From: Gordionus sp. m RMFG-2023
Lineage: Eukaryota > Nematomorpha > Gordioida > Chordodea > Parachordodidae
Assembly: GCF_954871325.1 (NCBI RefSeq)
Contig: NC_088777.1
Span: forward strand, 33,333,366-33,397,365
Length of the DNA: 64,000 nt
Direction: 5' to 3'
Positions 38,417 through 53,400 of this stretch are shown here, piece after piece. The notes beneath the pieces are model-generated. The model saw only the letters and a list, made by a program, of their open reading frames with translations, searched no databases and had not been told where the DNA came from. The translations under genes were made by a program, and so were the position numbers. Each line of letters begins with the position of its first letter. Position 1 is the stretch's first letter.

Positions 38417-41400
38417 CTAAAATATTTATGTTTTTTATAATAGTAAATGACACAATTTGTAGTTTCATAAAGGAATTATTATCAACACGGTATTAGGGCC
38501 TAAAAGTGTTGACTAATAGATTATCTAGAACATATATTATATAAGTCATAACGGGAAATCTCTTTATAATTTTATCCTATTTTTACTATTATTATTAATA
38601 CCTCTTTCCTTCCTCCTATTTCTTATTTCCCACGTTTAAATAAACATTTTTACCCAAAGTGAACAGAGCTTTAGGGATATCATTTTCGAACCAATAAGAA
38701 TCACCAGATCTCAGTGCCTTGAATTGTTTAGCCAACAAACAAGTGAAAGTTGGGCCTAACAAGGAACCTTTTAAAGGAAATTCAGCTAATCCAACAGGAA
38801 ACAAATCAAGATCTAAAGTACTTTACATGAAATAAAGGGGAAAAAAAAGTTCTAACTTTTTTTAAATACTAATTATTATTTTTATAAAATATAGATTTTA
38901 ACTCTAAAAATATTAGTTATCAAAAGGCTTTGTCTGCAAGGTTAACATTTAGCTCAAGGTGATATCCTCCGAATAACTAATCTGTAATTAAAATTAACAT
39001 ATCAAACCTTTTGTAGAGTAATTTGAAGGCATCGATAGAATTGTTGGGTATTATGTTGATTAAATCGTCGAAGGTTCTTGGGGTAGAAAGTTGACAGAGC
39101 TTCCTAAAGTTAACATAGGACTGTAAGCCATGGTCCCGGCCTCTCATAATGTTCATGGAACCCAAATCTATTCCTATAATCGAACATATTGAGAAATGTT
39201 ATTTACAGTTTGAGACTACAAAAGAAATTCTTAGTATATGGTCAATTTAATGCCAAATCAACAAGTGATTGTGGGATTGTGGCCACCCTTTAGATTTCAA
39301 TGAAAATAGATGTGTGCAGTGTACCATTAATGGATATTAATTTACCTTAGTGTTAGATTTTGACCACCCGGTAGCAATAGCGTCCGTAGAGGGGGGCTCG
39401 AGCCCCCTCAATAATTTAAAGTGCCTTCTTAAATTTTAATAAGTTAGCTAAAAAAGGCAATTTTGGATAAAGTTAGCTAAAAAGGGGTAATAAAATTTTT
39501 TAGCCTTCTGAGATTGTTAAGGGACGACCCCCCTACCGGAGAGTATACAATTATTGGGTATTAATTAAGCAAATTTTGATTTAGCACGTTGTCGGAGATA
39601 TGCCCTTTCAAGAAAATATGAAACATTGACATTTTTGAGCATTAATTTAAATATAAAGAAACATCGAAAATTACAAACAGCATAGGATGTCTGTCTCATA
39701 ATTTTAGCTTTCAGATGATAAATTCAGCATTTTAAGGCATGCAAAAAATAATTTGTGGATATTTAAAGATTATAGGAGGCGTATTTATTAATTTTTTTAA
39801 GTATAAACCTTTTTAACGGTGGAGGTCTAGGTATGGAAAAATATAAAATTAAAAAGAAGTTTTTTTTAACAAAGGTAAACACGATTTTTTTAAAAATAAA
39901 AACAACAAAAAAAATTGATAAAATATTTTAAAAAACGAAGGAAAAAAATGCCACTCGAGGGACTAAAATTTTTTTTAAAATCTAGCTATTATTTGTGTGC
40001 TAAAAAAATAGTTTTTGCTTTTTAAAACTAGCAAAAATATAAAATATTTAGGTGTGTTAAGTGAGGATGTTAATTAAACTGGAAATTATTAGTGTTAAAA
40101 AAAATTTTTTTTTAATCTAGCTATTACATCAATTCTAACAGATGCATCTAATAAGGAGATATCAAAACATTTCCCTTGATCCTCCCCTATTTCAACAAAA
40201 TTAATGTTATTTCAATAAAACTATTAAAAATTTTTTCTCCAGTTATGAAATATCCAAAGACATAGCTAACCATATATAATGGTAAATATGGCAGATTTGG
40301 CACTACCAATGAATTGCATGGCAGCTTTCTGATCTGATAATTCCTCAGTGAATTTGGCAAAAACCAGAGTGTATTTACAGAATTGAGTCAGCATAATGTT
40401 GGTTGACAGGTTCCTTACGCGCCCTCGTAGAATTTTAAAATTTTACAAACCTATAAAAAATAAATAGATTATAAAAGCTGTCCTCTAATATTTTGAAAAA
40501 AATTTTCAAAAATAAATGGCAGAAGTATATTTAGGAATTTTACATATAGGAAATCTACTATATGCTGTAAATATGCAGTTGCAATCAGAATAAAGGTTCA
40601 CTAAATTATGCTGCAGAAATACCAAAGTAAGAATATTATTACTATTATCGGATAATTATTAATAAGATTTAATATGATGTCATGTTTGAGGAGATTGTAA
40701 TGCTTCTTTATTTTTATGATTTGCCAAAATATTCAAAATATTAATTTTACAATGTAAAAAATAAATTTATTTGATTTTATGCAAATGTATAAATAAGATT
40801 TTATAAAATATAGAAAGTCAAATAGTTATAGTTAATTATATTTTATTTGAGATTTAAATAATGGAACTAAACGTTTACCGTCGTTATTAAGATATTTATA
40901 AAATTCCTGGCATGAAATTTTATAATTTTGTTTAACCATTAACTCGGCCTCTAATGTTGTTAAAGCAATTCGATTTCTCTCCTTTCTCCAGGTAGTCCTC
41001 ATCAGGCTAAAAATGCGCTCCGATGAGGCATTAGAATGAGGTAAGGAGAAAAGATACTCGCAAATTTTTTCCAAGCATAAGGAGTTATCGTTCTTACGAA
41101 ATAATTCTACCCATTTCTCCTCTGCTTTTAGACCATCTAACTTTAAGTATTCTGGCGAATCATAAAAAATGGAAAAAATTACAATCTCTTCAAACAAGGC
41201 TTCAATGTCTATCGGTAATTTTAATATATTTATTAAATTACAAAAACCATCAAATGATGGTTTCTGTTCCAAATCATAATAATTATACACTTGTAAATAG
41301 AGTTATTAAAATCAAATCTTGATTGTAAAATATTCCAAAATTGTCTTAATAAAAATATTTGCTTCATTTAATAATACGTTAATTATAGTAATATTTGAAC

Positions 41401-44400
41401 ATTTTAATATGATATTTTTTGCAATAACGCCATAAAATTTATTATCTATTTTTAACTGTAGAGATGAACAGAGCTGTAGCATGATTTTGTTAATCTTTAT
41501 CAATAAAGAATCTTCTGATTGCAACTGAATATTAACTACATGAAGTAGATTTCCTACATGTGAAACTAATCCCAAATATGCTTCTGACATTTCATCCTCG
41601 AAATAATTTTTCAAAATTTTAGGACAGCTTTTAAAATCTTTATTTAAGAAGTATTTCTTCAAGGGTTCGTAAAATTTTAAAATTCTCTCCATGGCAGGTA
41701 TTAATGATAACCACCTGATAGGTACATATCGCAACAACTCACACCATTCCAAATCAGACCACTCCACCAATTCTTTTAATTCAGTGACTCTTTTAGTTGA
41801 TGAACTAAATTCGTTAAAACATTTCATCACAATTACTTCGACATCTACAGATAGTACATTCATTACCTTCTTGCAAGAATTATGCAGTATATGGCATATA
41901 CAGCCAATTGGTATTAATTCATTATTGCGCTGCCTCAATTCGGTAAATACACTTTGATTTTTGCCAAAATTAACAGAGGCATTATCAGCGCAGAAAGCTG
42001 ACATGCAACTCATTGATAACCCTGAATCAGCTATATTTACCATTTCAATCTAATTTGAAATAGATTTTATAAACTAATATGAAGCTAAAAAATATCAATG
42101 TACATTTTTATTTGTAAGAGAATAATTCAAATTGTAGCATGTTATAAAGTAAGATTTTGTTTGGTTTTATTATAAAATGATGAGAAATGTGTGATATAAA
42201 AAGGATGTTTGTATAAGATGACATGATAATCATAAAAACCATATGTGATTATATTTAGTGTCCAAAATAATATCTTTGATTTAAATCGAAATTTTGATAA
42301 AGTAAAAAATTATTTAAAAAGTATGCCCTGGGAATATATTCTTGCAAAGTTATATTAATTATCTATTAATTTGGCCAGAACAGCCATTTGAAATCATTTA
42401 TTCTGAAAATTTTATCAATGTTTAGTGCTTAATATATTATTTTAATTTTACAGTAAGATAAAATTATTAGCAAAATAGAACATTTTATTACTTAAATCTG
42501 TTTGGTATATGGGATATTGAATCCTGAATTACGTATTATTTCTGTTTTTTATTCATTTATAAATGCTGTATAGATGTTTACAGTCCAAGAATCTTGCAAG
42601 TAAGGTTTATAAAAGAGATTTCATTTTTTTCAAATTTTGACCAATCAAATTTTTAGCTTTGCTAATCGTTCAAGTCGTGTGGCCTTATTTATATCATAAT
42701 TAATCGTTATTTGGTGTGCATATGCATTTTGCATGATGGTACGCATATTTTTAAAATGATAATATTTGGTAGATTGTCGTTTGTTATAACTGAGCTATTG
42801 TTGAATAATATATCAATTATATTTATAATCTTTTGCTTGACATATACTTTATGGAATAGTATAAAAGTAAGTAGTGAAAAATATTATTTAATCAATATTA
42901 TTCATCCACTAACTTTATTTAAAAGAATTTGAGATTAGAATAATATCCACTTCTAAAAGTTTTATTCTTCTAACACAAAAATTTTGAAAATGTCGAGTGG
43001 AACACTATTCTAGATAACGATATAAAATATATTAAGTAATTTAAAATATATTTATAATAATTATACATACTGTTCTAACTTCTATTCTTTCTAACACAAA
43101 AATTTTGAAAATGTCGAGTGGAGAATTGGAGAATTTTATAAAAAATATATTTTAGAGCGGAAAAATAAAATAAAAGAACTAGACATATTTTTCGAATAAA
43201 TATTTAAAATTTATTTTAAAAATATTAAAATAATCAAATACTGTCTCTCAAAATTATTATTTATATATTAAAAACATTAAAATGCTAAAAAAAAAATTGT
43301 GGGAGAAATTAAAAAATTGTGGGAGCTTTTTGTGGGAGATTTCTAATTTTGGGAGTTTTGTGGGAGTGAGATGTATGTGGGTAAACTAAAAAATTGTGGG
43401 AGACTCCCACTGATGGGGGGAGACATGGCAACCCTGTTCATGAATGCTTGGCTGTCTATTATTAATATTGTCACAATAAAAATTAATGAGTTTATAGCAG
43501 AAATAATTATAACTACTATCCCCCTACAGGCACTGATTACTAACATAAAATTTATTTAAATGCTTAAATCTTAACATTAACGTTTTCTTACATTATACAT
43601 TTAATATAAATATTCAAAATAATCATGTTATATCCATTGCAAAATTGCCAAGAAAACTGTCTATCACAACAGATTGGATTTCTGTTCAAGAACTGCCATT
43701 TATATACCTATAAGTAGCCACTTTATTAATGAATAGTGAAAAAAGAGAGAACTACTATTAGATATTAATTATGTACCCCATCCTCGCAAAGCAGAAGACA
43801 TCCAAAAAATGCCTCTATGATGTTGAATACAATTTGAAAGAAAAAATTATAAGTTTAACAACTGATAAGGCTGCAAATATTCTTAAAACTCAGAGACTAA
43901 TGTCTATTATGAGTCCAAACTTATTTGATGGATGTCTGGCACATGTTAAACATTATTTGACAGTATTCTAAAGAATATTAAGGAAGTTATTGTGAAAGTA
44001 AGGACGGTTACAACAAATATATCTTAAGTCCATTATTACTTCAAAAATAGTGGATACTATTTAAATATAATGTTAATGGGATGGGAGCAAAAAATCCAAT
44101 GTTGAAACCCACTGAAATTCAGCATATTTGATGTTGGTGTAGGTCTTACAGTAATATGTTTTTTGAATTTCATTAAACAAATGATGATAAAAAAATAGAA
44201 GAACAAATTCATCTAATATATTTAAATGTCTCTTATTTAGGCATATGGCTTATGCTGATAGAAAAAAACAAAAATGCTTTCCCCTTTTTTAATGTTGTGC
44301 CTTTTGCAATGAAAGTCGTTAAAAATGTTGACCACTACATTTATAAATTTCTAAATATGGAGTGTTTTATTGTTAATCTATTATAGACCAGAATTTAAAA

Positions 44401-47400
44401 AAGTTAACATTTCCTAATTCTTTAAAATGTATTACAAAACTTCCTTTTATTTAGGTTCACATGTATAATTTATTATATACCCTTTAAAGTATTATTCAGT
44501 TTAAGGAAATATATGAATAACATGCTAGGACTTTATCAAGTTTTATAAAGGGAAACAAAGTATATAAATATTTATTTATTTAAGGAAATATCCCTGAGAA
44601 AGAGTAAAGCCAGGAATAAGCTCATCTGGACTGGGATATCAGAATAAATTGAGAAAGATTAAATAAATGAAATCCAAAGCCATTTATCCTATATTTTATA
44701 TTCTATTAATTCCAATTAGATTGGTGGGAAGGGAATCAATATCGATTCTCAATTCTGGTCAAAATAGCAATGGACTATTTTCCATAGCAGGCAATAAAGT
44801 CATATGCAGTATAATTTAGTAGAGTATGTAAGCGAATCTCTTCTAAATTTAGTGATAAAATATCTATAAAACGGAAAAGAATGAATAAAGATGGTTCACT
44901 CTCTAATGACACTTGAATCATGGAAAAATTGGAATTATTTTTGACTTTTTGGAAGATAATTAGAATAGTTATATATAAATCATTTATTTTATAACCAAAT
45001 TGTCGCATATTATTATAACAAAAACTCATTAAATATGCAAATTGATTTATATTATAATCAATAAATTTCATACTGATTTAATATTATTATGAAAAAGAAA
45101 AAAAGACTGCACCGCTACAAACAGGCAGTACTTTTATAAAATACAACTGAGGAGTTTAATGAAGCAAATTTTCTAAAACCTATTGTGTGTTCCGATTTTT
45201 AATATTTGAATACGATTCTTTTTGCTAAATATTAAGCGTTTGGTTAATGGACAGGAACATCTTATTAATATAAAAGCCCGCATTCCAGATATAATTCTTC
45301 AATTTTCATCAGAATTATGAATTTTTTTATATCAGAAAGGGATAAATTCTTCGCGATTTCATATTTGTCGTGAATAAAATGCCATTTGATTTAATTATCT
45401 TTTTTGGCAGGAAGTAGCATATAACAGGAAGCATTGAATTCAGAAACAAAGTCAATAACCTAGGATTGTGGACAGGTTAGAAAAAAGTTTCTTTAAGAGG
45501 TAAGGCCCCACTAAATTTAACTTTGAACTGGTAAATATTCTTATCTTTAGGCAATTTGAAAGTAAAATTTAATAAATCCTTCTATATTTTTAAATATCTC
45601 AAAAACTTCTTGAGATCATAAATTCAAGTTGGTTAGTTGAGATAGATCGATTTCCATTTTTCCGGTTTGACACCATTAAAAAAAGAAATTATTTTAAATA
45701 TTATATGAAAGCTAAATAAGACGTTTAATGACGTTTGTATTTCTATAATATTTATTTATATTTGAGATTTTAATGATCAAAATTGTTTATTTTTGTAAAA
45801 AATTTTATTGGTCATATTCCGTCCACGAGCTAAATCAAAATCTAAAATTCAATGGTAACGGCATATATCGAGTTTCATTGAAATAAATCCAAGGGAATCG
45901 CCATGAAAAAAGTCAAAAATTTATACTTGAAATAAAGTTGGACAAATACAAAAAATTAGTGCTTTTTAGAAGCAAATGGTTAATTCAAAATGGAGCCCTT
46001 TTTTCGGTAGCTAACCACTTCCGATATGTCACTTTTTATATATTAAATATTTCCTCGGCAATGATCGTTTAACTTTGACCACAATAGGTTAAATAATATG
46101 AAAGATATTGAGATTTATTATAGCAACGCATCGATTAATTTCGTGAGTTTTATTGAAATAATTTTTTTTTATTATTTTTATTTCAATTATATATGTTAAT
46201 GATTATAAATAGCTCAATATAAAAATAAAAATTTTTGATTATCTTCTCTTTTTTTTCAAAAACATAGATAAATGATTCATTTGATTTCGCAATATTTAAA
46301 AAAAACTAACCAAATGATTGTGTCGTTGATTGAAACAAATGTTGCCTAACTTCTTCCGATAATATCTGATCGACAATTTTCGCAGGTTTCGATACTAGTC
46401 CTCTTAGCAAGCAATCGGCTATATTAACGGTATTACTATTGATAAATATTGACGTAGGGGGGTTATGGTAAAAGAAATTGGCTAGAAATACCTTTAATTT
46501 GTTATATATATTATATTATTTTGTATTTTGTTTTTATCATATAATAAAGTAAAGAAAATATTTATAAAAATCAACATTCAGAGCTAGTGTTGCTAAAAAT
46601 AATATTATTTTGGTTAAAATCTTAATTGGACCATTTTTTAGAAATTGAATCAAATCGGGGGTTTAACAACATTAATTAGAGCCCTCTAATATGGTGGAAG
46701 AGTTGCAATTGCATCATTAAAATTTTAAGAGGATGGGGTGATAACTCTCTAAGTTAATATACATAAATAATTAATATTAGATCAAGAGGGCCTCAGCGTT
46801 ACTGGATCGGGAGGGTCAATAGGGCTTTGAGTTTATTAAACTAATAACCTTAATCCAAATTTAAATTTTCTTTAGGGTTTGACCAACGACTTTAATACAG
46901 GGGAGGGGGCATAAACTAAATTAAAAATATCTTAAAAATACCTTTATTTTTCTCAATTATCTTTTTATACATAAAATGTTTATATTGTCCCAAAATATCT
47001 CGAATTATGAAGGATATTCATTTCTTTTTACTTTAAAATCATCTTATATACTGTATAAGATTTTATTATATGGATAAATAAATTTATATTGCTAGTGTAG
47101 TATTGTAAAAGAATGCGTTCGTAAATAAATTTTGTTTTTGAACGATTTTTTTGAAAGAAATGATAAACGGCGTTCGTGAACGAAGTTCGTTTTTTTGAAA
47201 AAAATTATGAACGGCATTTCTTTTATTTCTGACGAACTTTGAAAGTGAGCATGTTCCTTTTTTGACGCATGCGTTCGAATTTAACATTCGTTCAATTTTA
47301 AAAACAATATTTATCTTTATTTATATCGAAATTTAATCCGAATTTTTAAGAAAAAAGTTTTATATTTAATAAGCTGTTTTTCTTTTATCACATTTCAATT

Positions 47401-50400
47401 TTTTTTAACACGCCATCATTATAATTTATTTATTTAAATTTTATTGTTTATATTTTACTTTAATAGATTAGCATAAACATGGATATTATTATTTCATCAT
47501 CATAATTTGATTCTGAAAATTCAAAATCAGATGAATTGGCATTACCATGGCCCAATTATGATAAATATTTTACAGTAACATCCTATATTAAAGCAACTAA
47601 TTCAATACTTACCAAATGTAAAATGTGCCCAAAAAGTATTATATCAGTTTTAAAATCTTCAAATATTAATTTAAAAGATGTATCTTATTCTTATTGCGAT
47701 ATAACCGGAGTTATTTTACCAACCACATTTATTACTTTTTTAATTTTTGGAAATTCAAATATCTTGAGATAATCCTAAAATTATATTATATATGATCATT
47801 ATAAATTTTAATTAACTATAATATTAAATAGTATCTCCTTATATGTTTTGCCAAGAGTTATTTAGAATTTATGTTTTAATTTAATTTTTTATTTATATAG
47901 ATTTACATAAATATATAATGATGAATGCATAATATCTGTTATGTTTCACCCATTCAAAGTTTAATAGTAATTGCAAGATCCAAAGAAAAGACAGAAGAGA
48001 AATGTAAAGAGCTGCAAGTACTAATTTAGCGACTATTAGCTTTCCCAGTTTCCAATATTCAATCTTCAGTAAGAGTAAAAAATACAATGATAAAATGTAA
48101 ATGTAGAATACCTTGATTCTTGCACAGACATAAGATTTCACTGATTTTAATAATTTTTCAAATATTAAACAACTATTTTAAATATAAAACTACTTACTTC
48201 TAGCGCACTAGAAGGCATTTAAGTGTTGCCCATAATGTCTATACTGTTAGAAGGGTATGTCTACTTGATAAAGACTTTGAACATGTATTATTGTTAAAAT
48301 CAAATAAAAATATTTAATATTAATTTTATTCTTATAATATGTGTTTTTAATATGATATATAATTGTTATTGATTAATAAACTCCGATCCAAAATTTTTTT
48401 TAAGCTAAATTGTATCTGAAATGTATATTTTTAATGTGTTGATATCGAATACATTCGCTGAAATTTATTTTTATTATCGATGGACCCTTTTTTTCCTTCT
48501 CTTTTTTTACGTGATTTTAGCAAAGCTATTTTTTCTTCTTTGAAAAACAGTTTTGAAATTTTTAATACGTTAATGTTTTGATATTATTACAAACTACTAA
48601 TATTTTATGAAATAAAATAACCAAAGGTGATGCGACAATAATATTTCAAATCTTAATTTCTATCATCTCTGGTTCTTATTTTCTAGTTATTAAATGATTC
48701 ACTAATATGGCATCCTTCCTTACCGTGTAAATAACTCAAGGCTTCAATATATTTGCATAATTATTTCTTCTAAAAATTTTTAGTGTTTTAATTTTATCAA
48801 TATATCTAATATAATAAATTCCGATATAAGTTTACATTGTGAGTGTCATGGCTATGACTGCAAATTACCAGTATCTATTATTTGTGTGGCATTATTATGC
48901 TGCTGAGAGCATTTGATTGCATAATTCAAATGAGCAATAACGGTCAACTATCTAGTCGTTTATATATCATTAGAAATGGGAAATAATCTTTTAGAAATTT
49001 AATATCTCACAATAATTTTCTCGATTACTTATCTAGCTTCCATAATGTCATCAAAGAAGAAGCTCTAACAACCATATAGTTTTATGATTTTAGTCGTTTA
49101 TATTCTCTTCTTCAAGAATTATTAATTTGGTTAGGCCTACAAATTTTTCCTTATTAGTCCATTCTATAAAACATTGTCTAAAATGGTAACACAACGTTAT
49201 ATTAGTTTTATGCATTACCTTGTGTGGTTTTTAAAAACCATTTCAATTGAGGGAGTATATGAATTAATTAACCTTTTTATCACTTGTAATTCTTTAGATG
49301 CAAATTTTTTTTATATCCAAATCGAAACTATTTAATATTGTGATAAATGGATAAATATTTTGTATTAAAAAATATTATTAGAAATGTCTTGCATTATTTT
49401 ACTTTCATTATTTGTATACATAATAAATGTCTCTCCCAAAATCCTATCTTTAGCCTCATCGTGGCGGGGTAGTGGCAACGTCTTTGCGGCTAATGCAAGT
49501 CTAAAGGTTTCCTGTGATCCGGGTCTAGAATAGGATCACCGTCTCCTCTATGGGGTGTAAAAACCACTTAAAGGGGTTGATGTTAGGAAGGGCATCCGAT
49601 TGTAAAAGTCTTGCTATAAAATTTCCCTATGGTTACAACAAATTATTGGCAGGGTATAGCCCAAAATACGCCGTGGGTCTCCTCATCCGCCTACGACTAA
49701 AAGAAGGATGGGAAATGGTGGAACCACGATTCATGAAAATGAAATTTATAACGGCCATAAACGACCTGATAATAAGTGGAGAAACCAGTTTACGGGGGAT
49801 CGAGTAAGGGTCGCGACATGGAATGTTGGGAGTATGACAGGAAGAGCGGGAGAAGTGGTCCATGTATTGCATAGAAGGCATATAGATGTGTGCTGCATAC
49901 AGGAGACCAGATGGAAAGGAAATGGTGCAAGAATAATTGACAAGACTAGTGAAAAGTGTTAATTCTTTTGGGCAAGGAAGTAATAATGGTAAGGCTGGAG
50001 TTGGGGTATTGGTTGCGGAGAAATTGTTAGACAAAGTAGTCGAAGTGAGAAGGCTAAAGATAACCAGATAATGGTTATCAAGATGATTTTTGGTAGAAAG
50101 CTATATAATATTATTTCGGCAAATGTTCCTCAGGTTGGAAGAAGTGAAGAAGAGAAAGATATATTTTGGGACAGTCTATTGGGGGTGACATCGAGACTGG
50201 CAAATGAAGAGGGAATTATCCTGGCAGCGAGTAGTGAGGGTTATGACGGAGTTCATGGAGGGTTCAGTTACAGCATGAGAAATCTGGGAAAGGAGAGGAT
50301 TTTAGATTTTAGTGATCCTATGGATAACATAGCCTGTAATACAATGTTTAAGAAAGAATCAGAAAAGCTGGTGACTTATAAGTCTGGTAGTATCAAAAGT

Positions 50401-53400
50401 GCAGTGGATTATTTGTTATTAAGGAGATGTGATAGATGGATAGTAAAAAATGTGAAAGTGATACCGGGAGAGGAATGTAAAAAAAAGAAAGTCCTTTTCT
50501 TCTCTTCTCTTCTTCTCTTCTCTTCTCTTCTCTTCTCTTCCTTCCTTCCTTCCTTCCTTCCTTCCTTCCTTCCTTCCTTCCTTCCTTCCTTCCTTCCTTC
50601 CTTCCTTCCTTCCTTCCTTCCTTCCTTCCTTCCTTCCTAAAGAAAGAAAAAATCAGCATCGACTAGTTATAGGAGATCCCAATCAAATTGTCACAGAAGG
50701 AACTATTCCCGAGGACTGGCGACGCGGTATAATTATCCCAGTATACAAGGGGAAAGGTGATTTTTTAGATTGCGGGTCTAGAGCTATTATAAACTTGAAC
50801 ATGCAATGAAAGTATTTGAGATGGTGTTAGAGAAGCGGATAAAGGAACAAACTAAAATTGATGAAATGAGGTTTGGTTTTACATCGGGGAAAGGCATGAC
50901 AGATGCAATTTTTGTGGCGAGACAAATACAGGAGTAGTATCTTGCGAAGGAAAAGAAACTGTATTACGCGTTTGTTGATTTGGAGAAAGCATCTGATAGG
51001 GCGCCGCGTGACGTTACTAGATGGGCCTTTAGAAAATTAGATATGGAGGAATGGTTGATTATCGAAGTGATGAAAAATGTGGGAGCACAAACAGCAGTAG
51101 GAACGGATTATGGTGATAGTGAGAGCTTTAAGGTGAAGGTAGGACTTCATCAAGGATCCCTGCTGAGTCCATTATTATTTATCTTAGTAATGGATGTGGT
51201 GGCTAGAGAAATGCGTGAAGGACTTCCCTGGGAGTTATTATATGCAGATGACCTTGTATTAATGGCAAACAGTGAGGAGGAATTGAAGGATAAAATTAGT
51301 AAGTGGAAGATGACTATGGAAGCAAAGGGCCTGAAAATAAATGCATCAAAGACAAAGGTGATGATTGGTGGGGAAAATCTAAAGATGGTAGGAATCTGGT
51401 AAGTGGCCTTGTGGTGTATGTGGAAAAGGAGTTGCTAGAAATTTAATCCAATGCACCAGATGCCAGAAATGGGTACATAATAGATGTAAAGGGAAAATAG
51501 GAAGTTTGATTAGCAAGAATGACCTTTATTTGTAGAACTAGCATGAAAGAGATATATAATAATGATAACGTAGAAAATGGTAGTCTGGATATTGGCAATG
51601 GGTTAACCTTAGAAAAAGTGGATAAGTTTTTTATCTGTCGTTGTTGTAAAGGTCAGACAAGCTTGGAAAGAGTCTAGAAAGATGTCGTCTATTCTTACAA
51701 ATATAAAAGTCTCTCTGAAGGTAAAGGGGAATGTTTACGAAAGCTGTGTGAGGAGTTGTTTAGTTTGTGGCGGCGAAACATGGGCAATGAAAGCCACTCA
51801 CGAAGCCAAATTAGAAAGAACAGAGATGAGGATGATTAGATGGATGTGTGGGGTATCTCTGAGAGAGAGAAAAACTAGGAAGGAATTGCAGGCAAGATTA
51901 GGTATGGAAATGATTGGAGTGGTAATGCGAAGAAATAGACATGTGGAACGTATGACAAAAGATGACTGGGTAAAGAGATGCACAATGATGGAAGTAGGAG
52001 GATCAAGACCTAGAGGAAGACCCAAGATGACGTGGACAAATGTGATAGCGGCGGATATGAGAAGCATGAATCTTACAAATATTGATGCTCAGGACCGTTA
52101 AAAATGAAAAAGAAGAATTAGTGGGAAAACTGGCCTACCCGGGTAAACCTGGAAATCGCCATAAAACGGAGAAGAACAAGAATGGAATCCAGAATAATTG
52201 TTAAGAGTTTGCAAATTTCAATTAAAAAAGTATAATATATTCTTATAAAGTTCGGTCGAAGGCCCTGCAAAGCGGGGCAAATAAAGAATTAGTTGAGCCT
52301 CCTGAGATTGTAAAGGCGACGCATCTGTAATATATCTTAGGCGTATCCAATATTTCCGTAACGGGAGGGAGGGGGGGGGCTTTTTAGTGAATCTTTCTTC
52401 CATAAATATTTACTGGAAAGTTTTAAGCCAGTTTTTTGAAAGCCTTTATTCGGATTACATTTTATTTAAAAAAAATTTTTTTTAAAAGAAGCTTTTCTTT
52501 CAAAAATTTCTATTATAATTATGTCATTTGTAAATATTAATTAACTCCTACTTATTTTATTCTCTAAAAATTTATAATGACATATTTATACTCATGGGGG
52601 TGGGGGGGGGGGATTTAATGGGATAATTTTTAGTATCTCAAAATAATATTTAACAACTGACAAATTTAAGAGGGGGATCTTCCCACCCTTCAGATATGCC
52701 AACGTAATGGAGATATATTAGAAAATAAATATATTATAAAAAATAAATTTACATTATTTTATATATATAAAACCTTTTGAGCAAATTCCAAATTGTTCGA
52801 AGAACATATTACTTTCACCTGGAACTAAATATTTTACTGGGCTAAACAGTGCAACAGCTTAGTTATTAAAAATAATTTTAAAATTTCTATAAAATAAAAA
52901 TTCCTTAATAATAATATGTAGATAAAACCATTTATTTTCATGACTTCAATTGTCATTAAACATTAGATATTATCGAGGACAGTTGGTAACTACATGTGAA
53001 ACTTTATTTAAAAAAATCGTAATTAACTGTTCTTAAAGGGATAGGCGGGATAGATTTGAATCCGTTGAAATTTTTATCCAAACAATCGTAATTAGTTGTG
53101 ATCATGCTGTGCCCAAATCTAAATCCAGAATAGACAATAATTACATAATTATTTTTTAAAAAAAGAAAATTAATTTATGGAAAAATATTTTTTTTTAATT
53201 GTAACAAGTATTAAAAGTACGTGTTGAACCCATAGATATATGACGATTCCCTTCCATTCCTATTTTTAGGAGAAATTTTTTAAACGATTTAATTCAAATT
53301 TCGGTTTTATTTGAACATATTTATATCAGTTCATTTTGGTTTAGAAATTCATATCGGTTCTTTTCAGTTAGATCCTGCTTTTAAAAGTTTTGGTTTTTAA

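Larger units (their letters stand above)
49436..52185 (+). mobile_element. LINE (EEP endonuclease plus reverse transcriptase), copy 1
   Basis: Non-LTR retrotransposon, antisense inside a peroxidase intron. It starts 'ctctcccaaaatcctatctt', continues 'cctcatcgtggcgggg', and has the 'gttaggaagggcatccg' leader seen in RTE-like elements. It ends 'gggtaaacctggaaatcgcc'. A second copy with the same start and end is at 58426-59735. The RTE-like placement is from memory of such leaders and proteins. Confidence 0.85.

Noticed and set aside
40279-40425. - strand reading with LSTNIMLTQFCKYTLVFAKF considered as a peroxidase exon
   Set aside because: The + strand reading matches the hAT block SCMSAFCADNAS, and the peroxidase phase already joins 46311 to 39173 directly.
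44775-45071. 98-codon - strand open frame (LMSFCYNNMRQFGYKIND)
   Set aside because: No recognisable motif, no splice partners and AT-rich codons; could be a hAT remnant, but unsupported.
47893-48141. hydrophobic - strand open frame
   Set aside because: Likely chance frame in AT-rich DNA; no family resemblance and not in phase with peroxidase exons.
50393-50659. - strand open frame made of repeated KEGR residues
   Set aside because: Product of the (CTTC)n microsatellite read on the other strand; no gene.
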